From NCBI RefSeq assembly GCF_032854445.1, contig NC_088298.1, positions 11,521,504 to 11,585,503 of the forward strand: a DNA stretch of 64,000 bases. Direction: 5' to 3'. Shown here piece by piece: positions 1 to 9,769 of this stretch (within the stretch, counting starts at the first letter, position 1; each line of letters opens with the position of its first letter). The notes under the pieces are model-generated. The model was not told where the DNA came from. It saw only the letters and a list, made by a program, of their open reading frames with translations, and ran no database searches. This DNA comes from Liolophura sinensis (taxonomy: Eukaryota > Mollusca > Polyplacophora > Chitonida > Chitonidae). The translations under genes were made by a program, and so were the position numbers.

Positions 1-3000
1 GTTAAGATGGAATTGTGTCATCATAAGGCTTCCTACAACAATGAAAGGATGAGAAATTATTAGCTGAGCAGTTTTATTTTCTCCATCCTTGTTAGTTGTG
101 ACGGCACTGTAGCCATAATCTCTATGATGAATCAAAAATGAGGTTTTCTTAACATTCCTTAAAATCAACGTAGTCTTTTGACATAATATTCCAGGCTTTG
201 GCTTTGGCATTCACGAAAGGTAATGAAAGAAAGAATTCAGAATATTTCACATCGTTATATTCAAATATTTCTTTCTTTATTTATTTATTTGATTGATGTT
301 TTGCGCCGTACTCAAGAATATTTCACTTATTTGACCGCGGCCAGTATTATTGGTGGAGGAAACCGGGTAGAGCCCGGGGCAACCCGACGACCATCCGCAG
401 GTTGTTGTCAGACCTTCCCACGTACGTATATTCAAGCAAGGCACTAAATTAGATTAAACTTGAAAGCAAATATTTATGCATTTAACACGACCCCAATTGT
501 CAGATACCTGGCAAACGGCCTGACATGAAGTCGCAACCAAATCAGCGAGAGCTTGATTCGAGCACACGACCACACTGACAACGAGTCTGAGATTGGCAAC
601 GAGCCAGCATTTTAAATTTCTGGGCCAACGAGGGTCCTGAAAAGAAAAAATAGAATCTTCCCGGTGTCGCATGCAAGTATTAACTGTAACATTGTCCCTA
701 CACAAATAGTCATTCTTTATTACTATAGGGGCCTATTTGTACGGGTCGGAGAGGAAATCACCATGAGTTGAACTTGAATTCAGAGCGACCGTATTGGTGA
801 GAGGCTCCGCGGTCATTGCGCCGCGTTGGCGTGTTACCCACGGTGACCCCCACTTTAGGTTTACCACGTACGCCACGGTATAATCATATGTACATGGCAA
901 TGGGTTGTTGTTATTTCATCTGAACATAGTGGAAACTTTATGCAAAAATGTTTTTCTTGTGCAAAGAAGTGTACATGAACCTTATGTAGAAAATATTAAC
1001 CTTCAACCACAATAGTTAACATCTTTCACCCAGTGCTGAAATCACACTATACTTTCTCAACTTTGGGGTGGCTTATTTTATCCCACAACGGTGAATGACG
1101 TCACATTTACCGTGGGAGGTCTTTGTTTCTGTAGCGCAAACTTCAAACATTATTGTGACGTCTTAAGGCTTTACGTCATTGATGCTGAAATGATAGTCTC
1201 TGTTGCACCAAACTTCTGACGTCACAATCTAGATGCTGACGTCGAATACCCTTGACCTCTCTACGTTACTGACGTCGCTATTGGTAACGCCTTTCTGGCA
1301 TCATAAGTCGAAGAACGACAAACGAACGACGTCTTCCTTTTTGCAAGACTACAACTTTGTCATAATAATGGGCCATCGATTTCGTCGACTACATCGTTTA
1401 CGCCAACAAGTGGTCAGAATCACCAGACGGCTGTTTAAGATTTGTTTCTTCTGTGGAACATTTCAAGAGGAGTACAGGAGTGAAGTTGTACCCGTGAGAA
1501 AGATTCTGACCAGCGACAAGCCCTTGGGAGCGCTTAGCTTCATCAGCCCCGACTGTGACCACAGACGAATGAGCTGTACAGCTCTCAACTGCGAACAGAG
1601 AACCTCCAAAGACTGCCTAGAGAAGCCGCCCAATCTGTTGTCTGATAAGCGATCTGGTGACGAAGTTCCTTGCCTGAATTTACCTTCAGGTAGTCCAAGA
1701 CAAATCGAAAACAGTAGAATGCAACATGTTTCCCCTACAATGCTTGACCAACGCTGTTCATCGCCAGGCAAGCTCAACTTTTCTGAAGTAAGAACAAGCT
1801 CTTGTCTCCAGATTGAGGTATGTCCTTCATATAGGCAGGAAATGGAAGGAAAATTGGAAAGTCTTAGTATATCATCCATAAACTCTGACTCGTGCACCCT
1901 AGGACAAAACACACTTGGAAATAGTTATGTTACTCAAATGAAGACAAACCTTAGTTCAAGCACTTCAGAGGAAATTTTGAAAAGCTACACAACCATAACA
2001 AACCAAGATAACAACAGTTTGATGAGAAACTGTGATGCATACTCTTCGGACGAAAATGTAAATGGTCAAAAAGCACTGAAAAACTTTCAGCTGACCAGGG
2101 GAAATCTCCGTACACACAATGACGAGGTGACATCTAAATCGCTCACTCCGGAAGGCAACGCTGATTTAAACACCCCCGTGAAGCAAACAAACTTTGGATT
2201 TGAATATTCGGGCGGTGATTCCAGATACGGCAACTTTCCCTTAGGGTGGAGTGTTGAAAAGAATTTATCCAGAGGAAGGTTTGGATATGTTGACATCGTA
2301 GAAGACGATAACAGTGACCAGAGGTATGTGCTGAAAACTTGCGACCTCGCTAGGAGTGAGCGAGAGTTCTCCATCCTTGCCGATTGTCAAGGAAAGTTTG
2401 TGTCAGCGTTATGTGGTTCGTTTGTGCGGTTTGATGAGCGGCTGATGTTCTTGAAACACTATCAACTGGGTGACCTCGGCCAGTGGCTGGAAAAAGATAA
2501 GCTTAGAGACAGGTTCGATGAGAAGACGGCTGTTTGGATTGCCGCTAATATATACAGTGCCGTAGATTTTATTGAACGACGTGGTATTTTACATTTGGAC
2601 ATCAAGCCGACCAATATCCTCATTGACGAAAAGGGATACCCGATTCTTGCTGATTTTGGGAACGCTAGGCGCCTTCACGAATGTCAGAGACCGGGGGACA
2701 ACAACGCTCTAACGTCTGCCTACACGTCACCTGAACTACTAAAGGGAAGACGAGCAAACAAGATGGCCGACCTGTGGGCGACAGCCTGTTGCTTTTATGA
2801 AATCGTCAAGGGGAGGTCACCTTTCCTGGGTAAGTCTGTGTCGGAAACTGAGCTGAAGATTTCACTGGGTGTTGCACCTGATTGTGACGGATTATCTTCT
2901 GCTGCCTGCAGCTTTTTGACTATTGAATTCGACCTGTCCCCCGCCCAACGTCTGGGCTACCATCGAGGGGCTTCTGCAGTCGTGTCTCATGAACTGTTCG

Positions 3001-6000
3001 CCGAACTAGAGTGGTTTGAGCGTCGACCGACACAGTCCCCATTACTGCGGGTTATCTCAGCTCTGGACCGGACATCAAAGTCCGCTACAAAACTGTTTCC
3101 ACTCTGCGATTCATCATCGTCTAGTGATTGCCTTGAAGACCAGGAAAAAGCGCCACCTAAGCGTAGACGGCGAAGAAGGGAGACAATCCCACTTAGAACC
3201 CAAAGTGCAGCTGACATCGACGGATATCTCGGTGACAACGAGGATCTCCGAGATAACTGGGGTTGAACTACAGTATCTCGGCACTGTTTCTATCATCTCA
3301 CCGATTTTCATCAAGTCATTGTATTTTACCACTTATAATGGACTTCATGTATATCATGGACTTTTATGGACGATTTAATAATACTTTGAACCCAAAACTA
3401 TTAAGACATTTTTTAAACATACATTATGTATTTATGTACATGTATGTTGCTTAAATGTGTAATAAAATTTTACATTTAGATTGTAAAATAAGTTTTGTTC
3501 CTTTACTTTGTTCATGGTAAATACTTACTGCGTATTGGACACGTGGGCATAAGTCTTGCCCTTGCCAGAATCAGTTAAGTCTTATTCAGAGGAAGCGACT
3601 GTTATATAAAACTACGGACTTTTGAGGATATCTTGTTATAAACGGATCCGATGTCCTCACACTGACAGGCATATGCCAACTAAGGACTTAAATTAATTAT
3701 TTATCTAGTTTCTATTCCAAATAGAGCGCAATTAAGATCTTTTTGTGTCAGGAAAATATCTGTTGAAGTCTCCTTTGATAACGAGAATGTATCGTTATAG
3801 GAAAAAAATGATGCCTAAAACTACACTACTACAGGTTCGCCTCCTGTAACGTATCAGCGAGGTCTAAGTTTGCTGTTGTCTGTTGTTTGCCCGTATGCAG
3901 CTTTCGTGAATTTTTTTCTCCGTTTCTACTGCTCCATCACACCAGTGTTTCTGGAACATGGACAGTTTTCACACGAGGGGGGCAATACAATCTCAATGTC
4001 TGAGTCGTTGATCAAATCAATTTAGACATACCCTCTTAGGACAGCTAACCAACCGTTAATGTTAATTTTAGTCACTTTGACATTTGGTATTTTTATTTAT
4101 TTATTTGTTTATTTATCTGAATGTTGTTTACGTTGTTACGGAATTTTGTTACTTATTCCATGGCGGTCATTTTCATGGGTGGAGAAAATCGGCCTGTCCG
4201 GGATAAACCACCGACCGTAGACAACATACTGCCTAACTTGTTCACGTGTAAAATGCAGATTTGTACATCAGATTGGTTGAAGACAAGTGTTCCTTAGCGA
4301 ACGCTTGGCTGCACAAACGAACACACGAGGGTAGTCGACGGCTTATTGTCATTAAGGCTCCTCAAGCAGTGAGAGTGAGGAAATCTGCAGATTCCCTGTC
4401 CCAGGCCGGTTTTGAACCGCCTCGTGTGTCCCAGTGACTGAAAGGCAAGCACTGTTAACCACTCGACCTGGACATCCCCTCTTAGAGCGTAATAATGTAA
4501 AGACGATACATGCCAAGAGACGATCCCCAATACCCACTATACAAAATATTTTCAAATACCATTTTCTCTTGAAAGAAGGTTAGGTTAGAATTATGTTGAT
4601 GCGACGGCAGTGTTTCTTGCGCTTACCTTGTAATAGTACAATCCAGGTGTGCGCAAATCCCAGCACGTGACCCCACGTGTTTTCCATTGGGTGGTACCAA
4701 AACGTGTAGACACAGGCCCACGAACATAGGTAACCATGGTAACGCTTCAGTATGTTGATTGGTTGAAAGTTGAGGCGCAAAAAGTTGCTAACCTTGTCCT
4801 TGTGTGCTAGTGTCGGCCAACCGAAAACCATGCCTCTGTGCCTGTACTCCATCAGCATAATGAACGTCAGCATTATAATCACCGAGCCTGGAAGCATGAG
4901 GAAACGAAACGACATACAGATATGCTCAACCGAGACCAGCAACTTAAGTTGAGAAAAAAACATGTTGCAAATTACTTTATGAACATAATTACGACCGCTT
5001 ATTGTTAAAAAGGTATCACAAACCGTGAAGGCGGAGGACTGCCAAATTTAATCTCCAGTATAGTGAACTTTGTAAACGCGAATTTTATATCACTTCAAGG
5101 TCAAATTTACTTGGTAACTGAACTATAACTACTTAGTCATATTCTAACGACAACAAGTCCAAGGAAATCTGTTAGCCCCTATTCTACAGTACGATTGGAC
5201 CAATGGAATCTGCTCTTACCTACACTTAGCCCATATTCTACAGTGCGATTGGACCAATGAAATCTGGTGTTACTTACACTTAGCCTATATTCTAAGAACG
5301 GCTCCACCAATGGAATCTGCTCTTACTTACACTGCGAGCTGGCGATGCTTACATCCTGAGCTGTGGCGTCATAAGTCGTGTGTGTTTGCAACAAATGAAG
5401 AAGATGGAAAAACACATTGATCCCGAAGAAGTAATAGTTGTATTTGTTGAGCGAAGGTGTGTATTCCATCCCTTGTTTTGCCTGGAAGTGAGAAAAAAGC
5501 CAATGGTTTATAGTGGTTGTTATAATTTGATACACACCTCAGGAAAAACATCCAAAGTAATCCTCTTTGACTGGCGATCAAATTTTGGGGTGAAGAATAC
5601 CAGGTTATGGGGGTCGGGGCGTGTAGATTTTAAGGTATCGCCAACTATCACGATTGGCTGATTTTACGGTCGGTAAAAATTAACATGTAAAGATTGCACC
5701 AGTCAACAAACACAGTATAGCCATGGTAAACGGCCCTGTATGCGACTAGTTCTACAAAACAGGGCGTTGTAAGTCACGAATCCAAGAAAGACATGCGTCC
5801 CAGGATAATTTCACACCAGTTTAAACGATTTTTTTTCTTTTTCTTATTGATTTGTGTTTTACGCCCTACTCAAGAATATTTCACTTATACGACGGCGGCC
5901 AGCATTATGGTTGGTGATAACCGGGCAGAGCCCGGGGGATACCCACGACCATCCACAGGTTGCTGAGAGACCTTCCCACCCAGTTCAAACGATGGATGGA

Positions 6001-7735
6001 AACGTGTTAGCAGACAAGGGTGACTAAGTGAAGTCTTTAGTTGGAAAATAGCGGATGAAATCGATTCGACCAGAGCGGTCATTGACGAGATCACGTTTCA
6101 TATAGCTGCCTGTTTTTTGTTTTGCATGGGAAATTATCGGATAATTAAGAATTTAGGTGTGAGATAGTGATCAAGACATGGATGTTGCATTCCGGCCGAA
6201 AGTAAACACTGTATATTTTGTGATCACAGAATTCTTGTAATAACTCTACCTTCATTCACCTATTAAAACCGTCGGGCGATACTTGACCGACCTATGTTAT
6301 CAAACGCTAACAAGTAAGATGTCAAGGTCTAAACGCTAACAAGTAAGATGCCAAGGTCTAAACGCTAACAAGTAAGGTGTCAAGGTCTAAACGCTAACAA
6401 GTAAGTTGCCAAGGTCTAAACGCTAACAAGTAAGGTGCCAAGGTCTAAACGCTAACAAGTAAGTTGCCAAGGTCTAAACGCTAACAAGTAAGGTGCCAAG
6501 GTCTAAACGCTAACAATTAAGGTGCCAAGGTCTAAACGCTAACAAGTAAGGTGCCAAGGTTCAAACGCTAACAAGTAAGGTGCCAAGGTCTAAACGCTAA
6601 CAAGTAAGGTGCCAAGGTCCAAACGCTAACAAGTAAGCTGCCAAGGTCCACAACTGACGCTCCCGGATGTGATCCACTGCTTTTTTAATAAACTTTTTCT
6701 TTTTTGGGAACTTTTTTGTGCTTGTTGTATGTTATATATGGTTTTGTAGGACAACATTCAAAGTTTCATTTCAGGTATAAATTTATGTATTTGATGCCAC
6801 ACCAGACAAAGACATCAGTAATAGGTTTACTGGCCTAACTCTCACTGGGTAATTTTAGACCCAATCTGCTGATAGTTAAGTCCTTAATTTGAATCCAGTT
6901 GTCCCAGTGTTGGAGGATTATCAGACCTGGGGTGCTCGGGGTTCGCAGATTTAGGTACAGATCAAACGTTAAAAAGAAAATGCTACTATAAACTTAAATC
7001 TAGTTAGATCAAACGATTAATAAGCATAAGTTGTCACAGCTGTTTTGGACTAACGTGATTGGTGACTTCATAAATCCACTTTCAATCAGGGATATTTCAG
7101 TATTCATAGATTATGCTATATTAAATAAACCAAAACACGTTTCTGTTTATTTTGGAGATATCTCCGTTACAAAACATCACAAAAATATAAAGGTGTAAGA
7201 TTTCAAAAATTTGTATCGGATAATTCATAGGCACGCATATTACATTTGGTCTATTGTCGTCTTTTTCATTTAATATATAAGTAAATGGAAAATTAGCTGA
7301 GGACTGTGACAAGCTGCGTCTCACCTTTTCCTGCTGTAAATTATAAATGACGATCCAGACGAAGAGCTGATGGGAAATGTAACAGACCCAGACGAATAAG
7401 CGGCTGTACCACGTGACCTGGTCTGGTGGCAGCTTCCAGTAATACCAACGTGCTGAGGCGTCTGTGCCATGCCTGGAACAGTGATGGTTGGACTCACTGA
7501 TTGATTCATGGAACGACTGATCGATTACAGAACGACTGATCGGTTATTACACTGATATGTGGATAGATCGAAACTCACCAAAGTATTATAGACGAGGTCA
7601 TTAACACGATATTCAGTTAATTCTTAATCGTTAGATTAACCGGATATTCAGTGAATTCCTAATCGATAAATCGGAAGATCATAACGAGTTTGTCTGCTGT
7701 ATATGGTGTATTGTGAGTCGCTCCCATTTCTCGGA

Positions 7736-7804
<69 letters not shown>

Positions 7805-9195
7805 ACTTTAAATATCACAACAATAATTATATTGAGGAACTTACTTAATCATGCCTGTGCACATTTGTTTTTGCTTTGCTCATAAGAACGACCCGAAGCA
7901 AAGAGGTCACAATTTTAAAATATTTAAGCAGATAAAAGAGATAAAAGGTCTCGAAGAGAAGTTAAGAGAATAGCCCATACCTTGTTTACCCTCTGTGCTG
8001 AAGTCTTTTATACTGTATAGTGTATATCAATCTAAATGTCTTTGTCAAACCAACCTTCCTTTCACTCCGGGCTCCTCGACATCAGGTTCTGGTAAAAACC
8101 GAATGGATGACGTCGCGCTGACGTTGTGCGAGAAACCCGAGTTAGCGTCCCATCCTCTAGAGCCTCCTACAGAAGATCAATTATGTGAAAAACATAGGAT
8201 CTAATGTCATAAACAGCTGTAGAGATTAAAGAGCCACAATTTGTACACCTATAGCAATTGGCGATGGTTTGATCCGGGCATTTCCATTACCCCCACCTAA
8301 AAAAACATGGAGTCTGTTTCATATGGAAAAAGTCTTGAATATATCAGACGTTAAATTAAAGTAACATTTCGTGTACATGGACCGCCGTATCCAACATCGG
8401 GCGACATATAACACCGTACCATAGTTATCACACGCAGTCGTATAACACACAGTCACGCAACACACAGTTGCATAACACACAGTCGTATAACACACTAAAT
8501 GTTGTACGGGAAACTTGAGACCAAATCTACAAACAAAACAAGCTAATTCAGAGAACCGATATTTCACGGTAAATGGCAAAAACCGTGAGCAAAGAGCAAG
8601 CTCTAAAGCTTAGAGTCGTGAGGACATGATAAGCTGGCACCGTATTTAAGCGCAGGTGTATAAAAAAAAACACCCAGCACGAATCGTCAGATTGATGTGA
8701 ACAGTCACCAAGAGTGCATGTATGCATGGTATGAATATAATGGGAGATGTCTAACCTGCGGGCAGGTTTGTGTTGTATAGATGAAAGATTGAAACTCTCG
8801 GAGAAAGGGTACACTGCGACGAGGCATTGAGTGACGTCCGATTGCCGTTACTAGGCAACCTTCCCTGCTGTTGCCAAAGGAAGGATCCAGATTTTGACCG
8901 TCAACTCAGTGTCAAGATTTTCAGTTTGTCTGCTTTGTCAAAGGTTAGCCAACATTCTCACCAATGCTTATTGGCCAGGGAATGCCCGGGCTAAGTTAAA
9001 TCACTTAACGTTAACATTTACGTTTGTACAAAATTTGAAAATGTCTGAGGGCAAATGTAACTTAATATCCCCCTTCCGCCTTTTTGTAAGACTGGGTTCA
9101 TCGTGAAAAATTGCAACTTACCGATGCCGAAGATAGTGCCCCCGAGCGCAACCATGAACAACACGCCACATATCCATAGTATGACGTCATGTCGT
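1..9195 (-). CDS. Multi-pass membrane protein gene, partial (six exons joined)
   Basis: Exons in transcript order are 9195-9122, 8166-8055, 7472-7325, 5481-5331, 4887-4627 and 32-1 (continuing off the window). All have AG acceptors and GT donors (GTAAGT, GTTGGT, GTGAGA, GTAAGT, GTAAGC), and every junction phase agrees, giving about 259 continuous codons. The product has about six hydrophobic segments: one in exon 1 (HDVILWICGVLFMVALGG), then a polar stretch with an N-glycosylation site (NVS), then TM segments around YSRLFVWVCYISHQLFVWIV, NYYFFGINVFFHLLHLL, SVIIMLTFIMLM, GYLCSWACVYTFW and HVLGFAHTWIVLLQGSL. The run FWYHPMENTWGH, rich in His/Trp/Tyr, stands out. I do not recognise a named family and assign no function. 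The start codon was not found: the first joined exon needs an upstream exon ending in phase 2. The GTTGGT donor at 8054 is weak, and the acceptor at 7473-7475 has an alternative. The splicing pattern and composition make this a real gene. Confidence 0.85.
272..850 (-). mobile_element. tRNA-derived SINE (family 1) interrupted by a second SINE
   Basis: The tail half (272-426, TTTATT-rich end, then the conserved GCCGTACTCAAGAATATTTCAC core) and the tRNA-like head half (739-850, with the inverted B-box region and the GTGTTACCCACGG end) are parts of one minus-strand SINE. They are separated by 427-738. The pentamer GTACG is present on both sides of the insert (422-426 and 739-743), as expected for a target duplication. 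Confidence 0.75.
427..738 (-). mobile_element. tRNA-derived SINE (family 4) nested in the first SINE
   Basis: On the minus strand this 312-base insert carries a B-box-like GTGCTCGAATCAAGC (around 551-571) preceded by a TGGC-rich A-box region. It shares the TGGCTCG...GTCGTGTG.TCGAATC.AGC arrangement with 24510-24645 and 53470-53600, which defines a small repeat family within this window. Confidence 0.55.
1096..1334 (+). promoter_or_regulatory. Cluster of CRE-like (TGACGTCA) sites at the 5' end of the kinase gene
   Basis: Seven CRE-like octamers lie in 239 bases: TGACGTCA at 1096-1103 and 1217-1224, TGACGTCT at 1156-1163, TTACGTCA at 1171-1178, TGACGTCG at 1237-1244 and 1270-1277, and CGACGTCT at 1327-1334. 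These match the CREB/ATF consensus. The last three fall inside the nominal first codons of the kinase, which suggests this is promoter or 5' UTR and translation begins at 1368. Confidence 0.6.
1233..3266 (+). CDS. Intronless AGC-like serine/threonine protein kinase
   Basis: A single open frame of 677 codons. Residues 1-335 are low in recognisable domains: basic around 47-67, then Ser/Thr/Asn-rich. The kinase domain spans about 336-600. The Gly loop is S346-R-G-R-F-G (first Gly replaced), the ATP lysine is K368 (YVLK), and the helix-C Glu is probably E378. The catalytic loop is H454-L-D-I-K-P-T-N (D456, K458, N461; the usual HRD Arg is Leu), followed by D474-F-G, S499-P-E and D513-L-W. An RLG motif at R573 followed by H..F....W matches the end of PKA/PKG-type (AGC) kinase domains. 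The C-terminal tail has an acidic/Ser stretch and a nuclear-localisation-like KRRRRRR at 643-649, and no visible AGC hydrophobic motif. The in-frame Met at 1368 (M46) is a likely alternative start, because the first 45 codons overlap CRE-like promoter elements. The gene lies antisense within an intron (33-4626) of the membrane-protein gene. Substrate is unknown; activity is plausible because K, D, N and DFG are intact. Confidence 0.93.
   Translation: MLTSNTLDLSTLLTSLLVTPFWHHKSKNDKRTTSSFLQDYNFVIIMGHRFRRLHRLRQQVVRITRRLFKICFFCGTFQEEYRSEVVPVRKILTSDKPLGALSFISPDCDHRRMSCTALNCEQRTSKDCLEKPPNLLSDKRSGDEVPCLNLPSGSPRQIENSRMQHVSPTMLDQRCSSPGKLNFSEVRTSSCLQIEVCPSYRQEMEGKLESLSISSINSDSCTLGQNTLGNSYVTQMKTNLSSSTSEEILKSYTTITNQDNNSLMRNCDAYSSDENVNGQKALKNFQLTRGNLRTHNDEVTSKSLTPEGNADLNTPVKQTNFGFEYSGGDSRYGNFPLGWSVEKNLSRGRFGYVDIVEDDNSDQRYVLKTCDLARSEREFSILADCQGKFVSALCGSFVRFDERLMFLKHYQLGDLGQWLEKDKLRDRFDEKTAVWIAANIYSAVDFIERRGILHLDIKPTNILIDEKGYPILADFGNARRLHECQRPGDNNALTSAYTSPELLKGRRANKMADLWATACCFYEIVKGRSPFLGKSVSETELKISLGVAPDCDGLSSAACSFLTIEFDLSPAQRLGYHRGASAVVSHELFAELEWFERRPTQSPLLRVISALDRTSKSATKLFPLCDSSSSSDCLEDQEKAPPKRRRRRRETIPLRTQSAADIDGYLGDNEDLRDNWG
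3461..3466 (+). terminator. Poly(A) signal of the kinase gene
   Basis: AATAAA about 195 bases after the kinase stop codon, followed by a T/G-rich stretch near 3480-3505. It supports an autonomous plus-strand transcript of roughly 2.3 kb. Confidence 0.7.
3485..4310. other. Intronic sequence 3' of the kinase gene with a diverged SINE
   Basis: No convincing exon on either strand. 4088-4250 reads as a heavily diverged minus-strand family-1 SINE (TTTATTTATTTG tail, GGGTGGAGAAAATCGG core). The rest is AT-rich and unremarkable. Confidence 0.5.
4311..4479 (-). mobile_element. tRNA-derived SINE (family 2), copy A
   Basis: The minus strand begins TGTCCAGGTCGAGTGGTTAAC (A box) and has GAGGCGGTTCAAAACC (B box), followed by a non-tRNA body. 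A second diverged copy lies at 42757-42928. It resembles a Leu/Ser-type tRNA head with a long variable-arm region. It sits in the same intron as the kinase gene. Confidence 0.7.
5168..5345 (-). repeat. 54-bp tandem repeat spanning an exon's 5' splice site
   Basis: About three copies of a roughly 54-base unit, each with a GATTGGACCAATG-like core (an ATTGG/CCAAT inverted pair, lost in one copy) and ending in TTACTTACACT. On the minus strand the last copy holds the functional donor AGT|GTAAGT at 5330 of exon 5481-5331. Further donor-like copies are at 5277 (AGT|GTAAGT) and 5223 (AGT|GTAGGT). Confidence 0.75.
5842..5985 (-). mobile_element. SINE family 1, 5'-truncated
   Basis: Carries the conserved tail-side core (TACGCCCTACTCAAGAATAT, CGACGGCGGCCAGCATTATGG, GGGCAGAGCCCGGGG), ending near CTTCCCACCCA. 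The tRNA head is missing. It lies in the intron between exons 7472-7325 and 5481-5331. Confidence 0.8.
6299..6652. repeat. 29-bp minisatellite, 12 copies
   Basis: Twelve head-to-tail copies of AAACGCTAACAAGTAAGGTG plus CCAAGGTCT, varying at few positions (AGATG, AGTTG, AGCTG, GTCAAGG). It lies in an intron of the membrane-protein gene. There is no spacer diversity, so it is not a CRISPR array. One isolated monomer-like match is at 49247-49263. Confidence 0.95.
7742..7799. repeat. (TA)n microsatellite
   Basis: About 29 uninterrupted TA dinucleotides in the intron between exons 8166-8055 and 7472-7325. Confidence 0.97.
8428..8496. repeat. Short tandem repeat, about 17-bp unit
   Basis: Four imperfect copies of ACACAGTCGTATAACAC, in the intron between exons 9195-9122 and 8166-8055. 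Confidence 0.7.
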
Positions 9196-9454
9196 CTGAA
9201 ACAAGACTGTGACGTCACAGTTTCCTGTACAAACAACAAACACAGTAATTGTACTTTAGAAAGCAAACGTGGTACAATTCACCCAGAGTGGTAAATTAAG
9301 GTAAAGGCAAGATTGCCTTCCTAAATATAAACCAATTTACTGGGTATGATTAGTACTTCTTTTACAAGCTGCGGAGAATCGTACAAAAACTCAATTATCT
9401 GTCTTTTCTATTAAATTTGCCCGATGTTACGTCACACAACAATACATGACGTCA
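9181..9454. promoter_or_regulatory. Group of CRE palindromes near the first joined exon of the membrane-protein gene
   Basis: ATGACGTCAT (9181-9190, inside the exon), CTGTGACGTCACAG (9207-9220, a 14-base perfect palindrome just upstream of the splice acceptor), TTACGTCA (9427-9434) and TGACGTCA (9447-9454). They match the CREB/ATF consensus. Whether they act as a promoter is unknown because the transcript start was not found. Confidence 0.35.
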
Positions 9455-9517
9455 CCATCGCTGAACTTAACACCATAACAAACACAGTATCCTCAAACAT
9501 ATCTAACCTCATTCTAA

Positions 9518-9769
9518 TAGTTCGGCTCAATTGGTTAGCGCCCTAGCGCAAAATAATGACCCAAGAGCCTTTCACCAATGCGGTCGCTGTGAGTTCAAGT
9601 CTAGCTCATTCTGGCTTCCTCTCCAGTCGTACGTGGGAAGGTCTGGCAGCAACCTGCGGATGGTCGTGAGTTTCCACCCACCATAATGTTGGCCGCCGTC
9701 GTATAAGTGAAATATTCTTGAGTACGCGTAAAACGCCAATCAAATAAATAAATAAATAAATAAATAATA
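9518..9769 (+). mobile_element. SINE family 1, near full length
   Basis: The tRNA-like head has an A box (GGCTCAATTGGTTAGCGCC) and a B box (GTGAGTTCAAGTCTAGC). The conserved central core follows, then CCAATCAAATAAATAAATAA. This is one of the most complete copies and defines the family's layout: tRNA head, conserved centre, (AAAT)n tail. Confidence 0.9.

Noticed and set aside
1463-3332. Minus-strand frames across the kinase
   Set aside because: Antisense shadows of the kinase coding sequence; no motifs.
4311-4479. Genuine tRNA gene
   Set aside because: A and B boxes are present, but the acceptor stem does not pair and a non-tRNA body follows, so it is a SINE. The same applies to 24510, 42757, 52887 and 62384.
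6299-6652. CRISPR array
   Set aside because: The 29-bp units are directly adjacent with no unique spacers, and the genome is eukaryotic.
7703-7885. 60-codon frame with IYIYIY
   Set aside because: Translation of the (TA)n microsatellite.
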